NCBI GenBank assembly: GCA_963854835.1
Contig: OY978529.1
Coordinates: 39,056,055 to 39,120,054 of the forward strand
Direction of reading: 5' to 3'
Length of the DNA: 64,000 nucleotides
From: Megamerina dolium
Lineage: Eukaryota > Arthropoda > Insecta > Diptera > Megamerinidae
Within the stretch, counting starts at the first letter, position 1, and each line of letters starts with the position of its first letter. The position numbers and the translations under genes were made by a program. The notes beneath the pieces are model-generated. The model had not been told where the DNA came from. It made no database searches and saw nothing but the letters and a program-made list of their open reading frames with translations. This document shows positions 47,600 through 59,544 of this stretch, one piece after another.

Positions 47600-48730
47600 T
47601 CAAAAGTAAATTTTTTCTATACAATCCTGCACCATTCTAATGTATTGTAAATATGTATATATTTACATATATGTTTATAAGTAATTTAGTATATATTTTT
47701 GTATATTTTTTGTATTTACATATGTTTTTATAGGTGATTTAGTATATATTTTTATTTCTACTCATTTTTTGTTGATTACATTTTAAAACGAATGCCATAA
47801 ACAAAGTTCAAATCAATCATAAAATAGCGTGAACTTGTACAAGTGTACGATGAGTGCAATTAATTAACTACAAGATATGTAATTATAGCGTCGGCAGTGG
47901 TGGTGGGGGTGGCGGTAGCAATAATAGCATTAGCATTAACAACAACAACAACAACAATAACGAAAAAAACTTTTTCAAGAATGTTGCGGCAAAAAATAAA
48001 AATAAATGTAACGGACACACATACAATATTAATAGATATGCCGCATAGTGGCAATTATGTAAACATTTAGAGCCAAGTGTAGCTCTAGTTTATCTTAGAT
48101 ATCTTTAGAGTGGTAGACACATAAGTATGTATATCATATATATATTGTCTGTGAATATACTATTGCGTGCAAAACAATTATAATAGCGTTAAGAAAATCA
48201 TTAAGATTATTTATTACGACTACATTTTAATTTAATTTGTTATACGAAGTAGGTAGGTAGGTAGGTACATATTATAAGTTCCCTTTGTGTAACTTCAAAG
48301 TAAATTTTTCTATCTATAATCTTTTACATGAAATGTCATATTAAAATCACAATTCGAAAACACGTTTTCCTTATACTTAATTACAACATCACGACACAAT
48401 TTTTGAAAGCTCAATTTTGTTAGTGTGTTTTTACTTTGAAAGTAATAACAGCTAGTACATTTTGTTTTATTTTCATTAGAAATTCGAGGAGTTTAGTACA
48501 ATTACTATTTGAGTTTAACAAAAAGATTTACCTAAATGTATTTTCATCTTTTATATCCAATCTAATTTTATATTTGTGTGTGTGTCTGTCTCTCTCTCTC
48601 TCAGCCTAACTCTGTGAATGCATTAAACCTGTTACTTTTGATATACATAAGTATGTATGTATGTACTCGTGATACACTTTAATATCATTATTTATTGTTA
48701 TTTGATTTATTTTTTATTTTTTTTTTATAT
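47600..48730. other. AT-rich stretch upstream of the ankyrin gene
   Basis: Holds an (AAC)n-rich tract near 47937-47960, a (GTAG)n tract at about 48248-48266 and a (CT)n tract near 48585-48602. Any promoter of the ankyrin gene may lie here, but no TATA/initiator pair stands out. The opposed ORFs at 47854 and 47860 come from the AAC/GGT simple repeats. Confidence 0.4.
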
Positions 48731-48737
48731 ATTTGCA

Positions 48738-48938
48738 GTTATTGTCTTTATTAGTTGATACGAAAAACAGAACCAAATTAAGAACTGAATCAAAATAGAT
48801 AATACATACTCGTAGTAACATCAGCAATCACAGTAAAACGGGAGCTTGGCAGCTAACATTTGTTAATTATTGTATTCTGTGTCGTCGCATTAACATTGAA
48901 ATTGTGTGCCGCCAAGTTATATATTTACAATATCAAGG
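48738..48938 (+). other. Possible 5' UTR exon of the ankyrin gene
   Basis: A polypyrimidine-rich run ending TTTGCAG at 48731-48737 could be a splice acceptor for a noncoding upstream exon; the sequence then runs uninterrupted to the ATG at 48939. Alternatively transcription starts within this interval. Not decidable from sequence alone. Confidence 0.35.
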
Positions 48939-51900
48939 ATGTCTTTAAAGGTAAGTGCTGAATAAGTAATTGTATTTACATATATAATGTATCAGTATGC
49001 CTTTAAGTACTATGTATATCATCCATCATCACTATAAATAGAAATAATGAAATGCAAAAAAAAAAAAAAAATACTAATAATATTACAATTTTATGATAAT
49101 TACATCTCAGTTAAATGACATAACTGTGTCTAAAGCAAAATCAACTGTATCGATAAGTAGAATATTTATAAAATCTTAACCCACATTACGAGTTGCCATG
49201 TTGTTGGCAACACTCGGCTTAAAAGAACAAATTTATAGATTATTATAATCTAAATAACTTGGCAGCATTTTTAGAAGCTCCAATAGGGAATCCTCTGAGG
49301 TTCATAAACAGCTCCCATTGGTTTAATGGGTAGAAATTGGACACTATCCACGCCTATGGCGCTCTTTTGGCCTATGTGAGTTCTGAGAAGACTGCCCACA
49401 CGAACATAATATAACTTTATTATACATTTCGCCACCATGAAAATTCGTGGGTAGCTATGGGATTATCGTCAGTTTTCTGAAGTTTTGCGTTCATTTTGTT
49501 TTGGAGTCCTCATAAACGGTCCCCATAAAATAGGAGGTAAGTACATTAGGAGAAAATATTGAGAAGGAAAAATTAATAATAGCCTAGACAGACGGCAGCC
49601 TAATTCCGGATTACCGAGTTAATTCGAATTAACTCGGGCATTAACTGCTACTAATCCGCATAAACACTATGAGTTAATTCTCAAAATAAAAGAGGATTAG
49701 GGCAATTTGCGATGGCAACACTGCTGAAAATTGACTATTGTGAATTTTTCTCCATCCATTTTACAAAATATTAGGTGTGTTCGCTATCAAATAACTTTCA
49801 ACAATTGTTAACAGTTTTCAACATGAAAAGTGTTGGCGAACAAATAAATTCAGCTGTCAATTACGAACGGTGAATGTCAATTTAGAAGTTTCTGATAGTT
49901 TTCAGTTCACGTACTTCTTGTAGATTTTCTCATATCGAGAGTGATAGATTACAGAAATTGATAGTGATAGCAATGTAAGTGAGCAGACCTAATAAAACAG
50001 CAATCAGCCGTTTAGTTAATCCGCAATACTGCCGTCTGTCAAGTTATTATTTTATTCGGATTAAGTGCGCCGGTAATCCGGAATTAGGCTGCCGTCTGTC
50101 TAGGCTATAAGATTCTGTCATACGTATAAGCGCTCTAGAGCCCTTTCCTCTTCAGTTATGGTTCAGTTTTCCATCATTTTGTATGGGAGTTCCCTTAAGG
50201 GATGGAGATTGAGGATAACAATATTTGGAGGAGATGTTGGAGAGGAAAAACTAATGAGAGTCCCTCTAATATTGGACCCCTCTAGAGGCAATAACTGGAG
50301 AGCTATTATATGTCGATTTTCAGATGTTTTTTTTTCGACTTTAAGGCGTTTTTACATGAATTCTGTAAGGCAGCTCCCATTTGGGATGACTATAGGCGGT
50401 AAGTATATTTGGAGAAAATGTTGGGGAAGAAATATCAATGGGATTATGTTATATATATCCTTGCCTTAGGGGATTCCTATGCATTTATTTTGACTTCGAG
50501 TGACGTCACGTCACGATTTTTTAAATCGTCAAGTCCACATTTGGATTTTTATGTTTTCCACTGAGCCCAACTTAACATATATGCATGTAGTATTTAACTC
50601 CAGTGCATATATTATACGTATTAAATGCCTCAGTTCGATATTTAAATTTTTTCCCATATTATTTTTGCTTAATTGAATGCAAAAATTACGCTTCCGTTTT
50701 GTTGTTTAGTAAATAATAGCGAAAACAAAACCAACAACAAAAACAACAGCAATGAAGAAAATGCAAAATGTAAAATCACTAAATGAGAATGGCTCTTTAT
50801 GTGACGTGCGTGTACTCGTAAAACGAAATACGCTAACATTATGGAAAGCAACAACAAGAAAATATGTAAATAAATTTATATGAAATGAAAGAAAGAAAAA
50901 AAAAAACTGCAAAGGAAATAATAAATCGGTGGCAATGATGGTTAGAAAAAAAAGCAACAACAACAAAAAAATAGCAAACAATCAACAACAATAATAACAA
51001 TGATAGCGCTACTATCACCTGCTGATGATAACTGGAGAGTAGTAGAGAGTAATGATGACAACGATGACGACGACGACGACGACGGCGAGATGTGTTTTGC
51101 GCTTATTGCGTGACACAATTCCGTTATTGTTGTTGCTGCACATGTGACCCTCATTAATTTTTGGTTTTGGCGCGAAATGTAAAATTATATTTAATAATAT
51201 TACATATGAATACGTGTTCAAAACAAAAATGCATTCATTTCTATATGCACACATAACTATTTAAATATAAATATAAAATTCTATGGAAACTTACAATTAA
51301 TTACCTCTTGTTTAATAAGTATTCAACTAAGCGCTAATACTTATACTTAACTCCTAAAGCTTAACCTTTTATCAGATGCATAATATATTACATGTAAAAT
51401 AGCTCTACAAGAAAGGTCTTCTCTATAAGTTTCTAAAAACAAATGTCACTCGGATTCCCATGACTTTTACCACCCCAATATTTTTCTCAAACTTACTTAT
51501 CCTCGACCTCCATCCCTTAAGGTGGCTGTCATACAAAATGAACACAAGAACACCGGAAAATTGACAAAAAGGCCCATTGCTCCCCAAGAACTGCCTCTGG
51601 GAGTATGAAATGTAACTCAGACCCTCATTACTTTTACTTCTTCAATATTTTTTCCATACATACTTACCCTCCATCTTGACACCTTAAGGGTGCTGCCATA
51701 TAAAATGAACGCAAAACGCCTGAAAATCGACAAATAGCTACTCAGGAATTGCCTTTAAAGGAATGAAATGTAAGGCCGATACCCATACATTTTTTGTCTC
51801 GAATATTTCCCCAAAAACATACCTACCTACCCTTATTTCGATCCCTTAGGGGGGCTTTCCTACAAAATTAAAATTTTTTTGAGCAAATCGGCTCTCACCA

Positions 51901-54900
51901 CTTTCAGGGTGTTGTTACGGAGTTAAAATGTATTAGTCTATTCATTTTTGCACCTCAACATTTCCCCCTCAACATATTCACACCCTTTCTCCACCTTTTA
52001 AGTGAGCGCCCAAACAAAATGGCAGGGAAAAAAAGATATCTGAATTCAAACTAATTCTTTTTTAATGTTATTCTAATTGAGTATGACCAATGTGGGCCTA
52101 CTCTGCACTGAGAATGTCAAAAAATATAAATATACCAAAACAGTCAGTTCAAGTTGACTCACCTTGTATGTACTCGAATGTACATTAGTAGCAGCATCAT
52201 GTTAAATGCCGTCATCATGACTTTATATATCAGCAATTAACGATTTACCAGCAGCAGTGATAATAATATTAAAATGTCAGCATAAAATATATGTATAGTT
52301 GTGGCGATACAACTACAACTACAACTAGAAACAACAACAATTATTTAAATAGGCAATGTAAAATAATAATAAGTAGACATGTATGTATGTAGGTACAAAT
52401 ATTATTACATACATACATACATCAACGGCGAATAGATTGCACCATCAGTTACTTCTCACGCGGTATGAAACTTAAAACTTCAACTTATTGCATCATTGCA
52501 TTCTCATATTCACATATTGCATATATGTTGTATTACTAGGTGCAACGCATAAAACTAACGGCAGTGAACGTATGTTGATAATATACATATGTACCTAGTA
52601 GTACTATAAAGTAGTAGTAGCACTGTCAAAATTATACAATATGTGCTTAGCATCAAATACCATTAACGACAACAGCGATAAATTTTTGAAAATGTCAATA
52701 AAATGAGAGTGTTCAAAATTTTATATTAATATTTAATACGTGTAGATAATATTATTTTAATAGCATGTAATAAAAATGCAACATGTTAATCTAATTTGCT
52801 CTTTAACATTTTAATTGTTTTCATATTACTTTTACAGAAAGAAACGCCTTCTGATGTTCTCTTACACTTGGCAGCATTGCGTGGAGATGACATTACCCTA
52901 AGGCGTGTACTTGACAGCGGTAAAGTGCATGTGGATTGCAAAGATGAGGTTAGTTGGCTACTTTTCTTTTTATTGCTTTACATCTGTATGTGGATTAGAG
53001 TAGGTGCAATCTTTTTATGAAAAAAAAAACGGTTGATGAAATCATAAATCTAATAATAATGATAATTTTTGAGTCTGCGAAAAATCAAGACTATTTATGT
53101 ATTTTTATGAAAAAAGTAAAAAAAAAAATAATGCAAATGGCTTCCTTATATATATTTTGTATATGGTAGATATTGTGGCAGATTATTTTCTAAAGATATT
53201 TTAACGCTTTATGTAAGTCATTCGTGGTTCAAGTTAGTCTATATTTTTAAGAAACACCTAAGAAATGCATTAAAATGGATACTTCAAGGGTTAATATATA
53301 TATGAAAATTGAGATAAAGTAAAAACTGCTACATTATATTTTATTCAAAGTATATTTCTTCGAAAGCTATTACTTTTTCTCATCTATGAGCGAGCGCATG
53401 AATTCCATCCTATTATAATTGCTCATCTTTTAAGTCCTTAATTTTAAGTCCACATTCGACTGAAGTGAAACAAGTGGCAGTCAGAGTGGGTAAGACTTAC
53501 CATCCGCTATTTTACATGTACGTCTTAACGTGTTACGCAATATGTGACCCAGCATTGTTATTATTGAAAATTAATGATTCGTGCTTGGTCGCCCATTGCG
53601 GCTGTTTTTGGTACAATGATCGCTTCAATTTAATTAGTTGTTGTCGGTAGCGTTTTTAATTAATGGTTTCACCCGGTTTTAGCAACTTATAATACACCAT
53701 ACCCTTGTGATTCCACCAAATACACAGCATCACTTACGAATTATGGAGTCGATTTGGCTGACTGGCCTAGTCTCACATATGACTATTTGCGCTTAGGGTT
53801 GTCGTAATAGAAACAATTCCCTTTGTACCGTTGAAGCAGCACTTCAGACATGTAACATCGCCTTGCGATGTCTCTTGGTTTCAGTTTATATGAAACCCAA
53901 TTTCTTATTTTCTGGATCATACTCATGTTCTTTAGAAGTAATGAAATTGCGTCCTGTTGATCATAGATGACAGAATGCTTTTATCGGTAATCGGTTCTCA
54001 GTGGATTTTAACGAATATGCTGCGTATATGATGTCACACTAGTCCAATGGTTGCTTTAATCATTCATTATTCCATATTGTTTATATTTTTTCGATTTATT
54101 CGCCATTTTGTCATTTCTCTCGCAGCTGGACTAGTGTTACGTCACAACGCTCACAATTCATTTCTGATGGGCGCAATCTTCTAATTCTATAATTCTTTGA
54201 TTTAATTACTAACAAGAGAGCTACCTGCAAAATAGAATACTTACTACCTAACGACCTATGATTTCACAGAAACATCTGTAAAACAAGTTGGCCCGTTCTA
54301 ATATGAATGAATGTAAAACAACGTATTTAAGCTGGTTCATAGAAGTTGGATATAAATAATAATGCAATGTATGTGCCAGCTCATGTACAACATATGGCAA
54401 TATGCTTTATGTCAAATTGCACTTCATTGATAAATTTATATCTTCTTCTTTTCACTTTACACATGAATACGAGTATGCTACTGTAAAAAAATAATTTGTT
54501 GTCATTTATTGTTTGTACAAATTTTTGACATTTAACACCAGTTTAACATTAGACGGAAATCACTTTGTGGTTGGATCTTGTTTGAAGAAGTGAGTGAGAA
54601 CGGGAAGAAAGCAACAACAATCATTGTGTGAAAGAAAAAAGCATGCTGATAGATGCTATATAGATAGATGAATACATATTTGTCGAGTATTAGTTTGGTA
54701 GCATTATATTTTCATGCTCAAATTCGAGAAGTAAGTGTGGTTTCTATCGGACTTCGGCCATTCTCAAAAATTTCCCTTCGTGAGTAACTGCAAACCTAAA
54801 AAATATTAAGATGGAAATATACTTTTGTATAAGAAGTAGGTGTGGTTTTCATCTGATTTCGCTAATTCTCAAAAAATTTATAAATATATTCTTTTTAATT

Positions 54901-57900
54901 TATAAATGTATTCTTATGTATCGAATTTCAGCTTCATAGATTAAGATTTTGGTATTTAAACTGTTAAATGTTTCGTATGGGGAATAAGCGTAGTGTTTAT
55001 CCGATTTCGCTCATTTTGAAACGTTTCTATTCAATACACCAAATTTCAGCCCTATAACTTTATATTTTCGAGCGTATTTCAGTTAGGTGTGGTTTTTATC
55101 CGATTACTTCTATTTTTAAACATGTTTCTTCTCTGACAATACTAATAAAATGGACCGAGGTTAAGTTAGATGTTTTTAAATTTTCAAAATTTGTTGAGGC
55201 ACTTTTCGACTTTTTGGTTCCTATAAGAAAAGTGTTTTGAGTTTCTTTTGTAAAACTTCGTTTTTTTCTTGTATATTTTATATATTTCTGAAGCATTTTC
55301 TATCGTAAAGGCAAGGTTAGGTTAGGTTATGTGGCTGCCCTCTCTCTGAGAGGACACACTTAGGCTAGAAATCCCCATTGTGATACCACCGAGCTTCTCT
55401 TCCAATGCTGCTGTGCGTATTAAATTTAGACAGCTTTAGAAGGGACCTATTTATATTAGCCGGTTCCGAACGGCAAAACCCTTGTGACATAACTTTAAAT
55501 TAGTTTTGTCACAGAGCATATGCACATTTGGCAAATTGTTATTGCCGGAAAAATTGCCAATTCTTGCCGGCAGGTGGGTACCGTTCGAAAGAAAAATCTT
55601 TTCCATAGTAGATTTTGTTATGCTTTAGTCGTGGATTGAACCCACGACCTACAGATCAGAAGACCAACGCACTAACCACTGAGCTACGGCACCCGTAATG
55701 GCAAAACTGAAATATTTTCGAGGATGTTTTGCTGGATTTTGACGTTTCTTTTTCAAGGATGGAATTATTTAGAGATTTCGAAGTATTTTTCGAAAGCATT
55801 TTTAAGAATAAAGGCATACTCTAAATATTCTCTTGATTACTGAATGTAGCTTATAAGAAGTATGTTCATATAAATTAAGATTCTACCAACTGTGGTCACG
55901 CAACAAAGAATTTGCGCAAAGAGTCTGCGTGGTATAGTTGTCCCTTGTCCCTTTACTTTATTTTTCATGACTTTTCTAAAAATATTTGCATCACCCACTC
56001 ACGTTTCTATTTCACTCCCACATTTTATTACACTCTTGACGCAAAGTCATAATACAAGTGTGGAAGAACAACAAAAAGAAATTGCTTAGATAATAATAGC
56101 ACAATTTATGAAAGCAAGTGTGAGTTTATTAAAGGGATTTGCTGTTCATGAAATGGACTTTAGCAAAGCAGAACTGCGAATTTTATGATTATGCACAAAA
56201 AAAAAAACAATATTTAGAATATTTTTGGTTTAGCATTGCCAGATGAGACGGAAAATAATATGTATTTTAATAAAAATTAAATCGAGGCTCGAAAATGCAG
56301 TAATTATCGCATGATGCAGTTTTTTAGTTGAAATTTCTTGCGTAAAAATGAAAACGCCTATCTAATTGCTATTTAATGTTTATTATAAATAAATCGATAT
56401 TAATCATGTGAATTTCGCATTAAAAAATTTGTATTAGTTTCAAAATGGTGTTGCTTTTTATGGAAGATTAACCAAAATACTTTCGCTTGGGTTTGCTTAT
56501 GCAAAATATAATAAGAGAATTAATGTACCAACCTACTATTAATGCAATTAATGTAATTTGTTAGCAATTTCATAGAAAAAACATTTGAACAATAAATGCT
56601 TAGAGAGTGCGGATCCTCATTCGCCTCGTTAAAATACCATTAAGTATGTATACATTTGCTCTAATTTTTTGCTCTTTTTTTTCGTGACTACTGCTTTGCT
56701 TTATGCCGTCAATAAATAAACAAACTCATTTCATATGCAATGCAAATATACACACAGAGTGCTAATTTCTTTTTCATTTTGGTGTCATACTTTTTGCTAT
56801 TAATGTTGGTGGTTTGTTAGTTTTTATTTCTTTGTTAGTTTTTATATATATATTTTTATTTTGTTTTGCTTCTTTTTTGTTTTTGTTTACATATTTAAAT
56901 ATGCACTTGCATAAACTAATTTTATACTATTTAGGAATTGGTGCGCACATTTGCATCAGCCAAAGTGTTAATTATGTGTGTCTTGTAGCAAGCGTGCTTT
57001 TTATTTTATTTTATTTGTGAACGTAAGTAAAGTAGAAAGGCGTTTTTACCTCCCCATAATTTTTTTTTTGTGTTTGTATAATTTTGCAATCTCACCACAA
57101 TAAATGCAATTTTTCTAATTGAGTGATTTTTTGGTTTCCTTTTCAAATTTAGGTTTTGTGATTTGAAATTTTTCTGAATATTTATTTGCACGATTTAGGT
57201 TTACATATTTTTCTTGCGAAATTCAATTGAATAGTTGTAATTGTATTTGGTCAACGCAACCACAGAATTATATAATTGCAAAAATTTTGAAATTCAACAC
57301 GTTTCTGTGTGTGTGTATGTGTGTATGGGTGAATATGGCATGCATGAAGTGAATGTATGAAAAGTGCATGTGGTGTATTGCATAAATTTGCAAAGTGCAA
57401 TTGTGGTTTTTGTGGCAATATTTGGAATGTGTTGCTTGATGTTACTTAGGCTGGTGGAAATTTCTATAAACTTAAAGATATTTTAATTCATTTTATTAAG
57501 ATTGCTAATTGTGGTTTCAGGTTTTTATATATAAATGCTCACTTGAAGATTTTCCGTTGGGTATCGGACTTTTATTCGGAGAAAAAAATGGACTCAGTTA
57601 TCTTTCAGACGCAAGTCTCAATTAAAGAAATTCACATGAAATTTAAGTCTTTATTTAGCATAGTGATCCGATTTAGATCAAATATGCACCATTTTGTTCG
57701 ATAACTTGTTGCCATTTTGAAGGTAATTCCATTTTGGCTCTCATAGAAACCTTCGTCCCTATTGTCAAAAAATGATGTTGTTGATGTGAATATTTCACCA
57801 GTAAAATCAACCGTCATAAACAAAAATAGGTGGTAATTACTTGGTGCCAGGTCCGGACTTTAAGTTGGATGCATAGGAATCATAGGTAGGAGCTTCCCTC

Positions 57901-59544
57901 GGACGGTGCAATTGTTGACAATTAAGGTCGAAATAAGAGTTTTGCCACAGGGGAATAGCTCATAATAGGTGATTCTCTGACATCCTCAACAAACACACAA
58001 CACCTTCCTGATCGTCAATCCTGGCTTGGCATTTTATTTTAAAACGTGTAACGCGAAAAAATCTCAATATTTCTTCAAAAATATTCCAGATACTTGTATT
58101 AATGCAGAATTTGCTTAATTGCCTGATTCCAATGTCATATATTTGTCCGTATTAATGTAAATTTTTAAGACCAGACCAATGTCTCACTTTATTTGGATAT
58201 TAATCTGTACATTTTTCTGTTCAATTGTCCAATATTTCCGGATTAAAGACCATTTTTTTTTAATTCAGAAAGAAACGTTGTGAACCGCTCTCTCTCTATG
58301 GTATTTCCTTTTAACCCATGATACCTCGGTATAAGGCTCTAATGCGTGTTGTTAAATTGGTGTACTGCAGAAATGTCGAAAATAATTGATTCGTTTTACA
58401 GCCAACTTTTACGGATCGTAAATAAGCCGTATAGCGAGGTCTGAGTGTAGTAATAATGAGCTAAAAGTATAATAGCGGCAAACTAAATGAAAAATATTTG
58501 AAATTATGTTCTTTGTCTCTCTTTTAGGATGGAACTACACCACTGATACTCTCAGCTGCTGGCGGTCATACAGCATGTGTTTTAGAATTACTGGAACAAA
58601 GTGCTGATCCGAACTCAAGACGCGCCACTGGAACAACACCTTTATTTTTTGCAGCACAGGGTGGCTATTTGGATGTGGTGAAAATATTAGTTAAGGCAGG
58701 TGCTAGCGTAGACACATCATCTGTGGTGAGTTTGAGTGGTTGAAGTAGATATTCACCAATCAAATTATGAATCGAATTTTACCGTAGGATGGCGGCACAC
58801 CATTATTTGTAGCAGCACAGGGTGGTCATGTGAAATTGGTCAAAGAATTATTAGATTGTGGTGCTAATGTGAATGCTTGTATGAAAGTAAGAAATTACGA
58901 CTTTTTTTTAATTGATTTAATATTAAAGAAAATTCGATTCAATTGCAGGATCGTGCAACGCCCGTATTCATTGCAGCTCAAAATGGTCATCGCACCGTAC
59001 TCTCGTTATTATTAACTGCGGGTGCACATCCCGATATGAAGCGAATCGATGGTGCAACACCTCTATGGATTGCTGCACAAATGGGCCATGATCATATTTG
59101 TAAGGTGTTGTTACAGAATGGCGCCCGTGTGGATGCGGTTCGCTGTGATGGTGCAACGCCACTCTTTAAGGCAGCACATAAAGGACATGCAGCTGTAATA
59201 ACAGAATTATTAAAACATCGTCCCAACTTGAGCCTATTACCAGTAAGTATTGTTTGAGTTTTGTTCCACTTCTTGAAGTGGTACTATTATTGTGTTCAAT
59301 ATTTATTCACCATTACTTGTTTTCGTTTCGTTAGAATGGTGAAACAGCTTTACATGCAGCAGCCATGTTTGGTCATTTGACGGTGTGCAAGCAGTTAATT
59401 GCTGCCGGCAGTGATATAATGCAAAAAAATCGTGATGGTTTAACAGCATTACAAGTAGCACGTGAACAGAAATTCACTTCAATTTGTGATTATCTACAGG
59501 AGCGTATGCGGACGCCAACGTCGCGCAAAGCTGGAGCATCATAG
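48939..59544 (+). CDS. Ankyrin-repeat protein, ANKRD29-like
   Basis: Six coding exons: 48939-48950, 52838-52948, 58528-58725, 58788-58886, 58949-59242 and 59335-59544 (924 nt, 307 aa plus TAG). All introns are phase 0 with GT/AG ends (for example AAG|GTAAGT, TTTACAG|). The N-terminus MSLKKETPSD resembles human ANKRD29 (KKETP, about 301 aa), and the length and repeat number agree, so orthology is likely. Residues 42-271 are seven 31-33-residue ankyrin repeats (DGTTPLILSAAGGH, TGTTPLFFAAQGGY, DGGTPLFVAAQGGH, DRATPVFIAAQNGH, DGATPLWIAAQMGH, DGATPLFKAAHKGH, NGETALHAAAMFGH). Divergent repeats lie at 10-41 and from 272 on. There is no signal peptide or membrane segment. Ankyrin arrays bind proteins, but the partner and role are unknown to me. 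The frame is intact. Introns 1 (3887 bp) and 2 (5579 bp) carry many transposons; the last three introns are 62-92 bp. Confidence 0.92.
49290..50500 (-). repeat. Family 3 tandem array, inverted, split by a MITE (intron 1)
   Basis: On the minus strand, units carry CTTACCTCC, CCTTAAGGGAACTCCCATAC, AAAATGAACGCAAAAC and TGAAAATCGACA blocks, matching 51430-52040. The array is interrupted at 49580-50107 by the Harbinger-like MITE. The 103-codon plus ORF at 50158-50469 is a reverse reading of two units and not a gene. Confidence 0.55.
49580..50107. mobile_element. Harbinger-like MITE, copy A
   Basis: 528 bp with 37-bp perfect terminal inverted repeats starting TAGCCTAGACAGACGGCAGC, flanked by TAA at 49577-49579 and 50108-50110 (3-bp TWA duplication, the PIF/Harbinger signature). 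A perfect 22-bp palindrome lies at 49615-49636. No ORF of note. Copy B at 62602-63128 is almost the same length and closely similar. Confidence 0.88.
50680..51110. repeat. Simple-repeat-rich patch in intron 1
   Basis: AAC/AAT-rich runs (50730-51000) and a (GAC)n tract at about 51058-51086. Several 60-90-codon minus ORFs here are readings of these tracts. Confidence 0.7.
51430..52040 (+). repeat. Family 3 tandem array (intron 1)
   Basis: At least three to four units with a pitch of about 150-170 bp (CAATATTTTT/CGAATATTTCC landmarks near 51477, 51646 and 51798). Each contains TACTTACCCTCC, CCTTAAGGGTGCTGCCATA, AAAATGAACGCAAAACGCC and AAAATCGACAAA. No termini recognised. It lies inverted relative to 49290-50500 in the same intron, so the pair could form a long diverged hairpin in the pre-mRNA. 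Confidence 0.6.
52045..52795. other. Remainder of intron 1, AT-rich
   Basis: CATA microsatellite fragments near 52380-52425 (GTATGTATG and CATACATACATA). No further elements were recognised before the exon 2 acceptor at 52831-52837. Confidence 0.5.
53380..54160 (-). mobile_element. Degraded mariner relic (intron 2)
   Basis: Minus-strand translation in mixed frames gives recognisable pieces of a mariner transposase: CVFGGITRVWCII (equivalent to the CVWWD...GVIYY segment) near 53720, LNRS, and near the lower end GLKIKDLKDEQL followed by DGIHALAHR (equivalent to the C-terminal GIHKLPERW). Many stops. Near the upper end an 11-bp inverted repeat (ACACTAGTCCA, 54034-54044, inverted near 54123-54133) may mark a further small insertion. 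Confidence 0.5.
54165..54700. other. AT-rich part of intron 2
   Basis: No element, RNA gene or exon-like sequence recognised. Confidence 0.4.
54715..55150 (-). repeat. Family 2 tandem core fragment (intron 2)
   Basis: Three diverged units of the array seen at 7160-8728: GTAGGTGTGGTTTTCATCTGATTTCGC near 54834-54860 and its variants near 54730, 54988 and 55086, with ATTTTGGTATTT/TATATTTTCGAGCGT linkers. No ATACCC end is present, so it is a fragment of a DINE-1-like element. Confidence 0.55.
55314..55695 (-). mobile_element. tRNA-related SINE, full-length (intron 2)
   Basis: The minus-strand head reads GGGTGCCGTAGCTCAGTGGT (from 55695 down), the A-box context, then GGTTCAATCC as B-box, the best match to a tRNA B-box in this family. 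The body follows with GGTACCCACCTGCCGGC, CCGTTCGGAACCGGC and GAGAAGCTCGG. The end carries a GGTTAGGTTA tail. It is the best-preserved head of the SINE copies. Confidence 0.8.
55700..57635. other. AT-rich part of intron 2
   Basis: A (GT)n-like tract lies near 57305-57330. ORFs at 55892, 56814 and 57006 are low-complexity. No gene or element recognised. Confidence 0.4.
57640..58060 (-). mobile_element. Mariner relic, central to C-terminal part (intron 2)
   Basis: Minus-strand translation gives KPGLTIRKVLCV (near 58020), YELFPCGKTLIS (near 57960), then after a deletion SPDLAPSNYHLF-like residues (the third catalytic position reads Asn in this copy), DFTGEIFTSTTSFFDNRDEGFYE and KMATSYRTKW (shifted frame). 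The second Asp region is deleted. No TIR found. Confidence 0.6.
58317..58447. mobile_element. Short pogo/Tigger-like MITE (intron 2, near exon 3)
   Basis: Imperfect inverted ends: ATACCTCGGTATAAGGCTC at 58321 and, inverted, AGACCTCGCTATACGGCTTA from about 58442 down. They resemble pogo/Tigger-type ends and the pair at 36682-36830. It sits about 80 bp upstream of the exon 3 acceptor, outside the likely branch-point region. Confidence 0.4.

Noticed and set aside
47854..48054. Opposed 64-codon ORFs
   Set aside because: Both read (GGT)n/(AAC)n simple repeats (poly-Gly, poly-Asn and poly-Val stretches).
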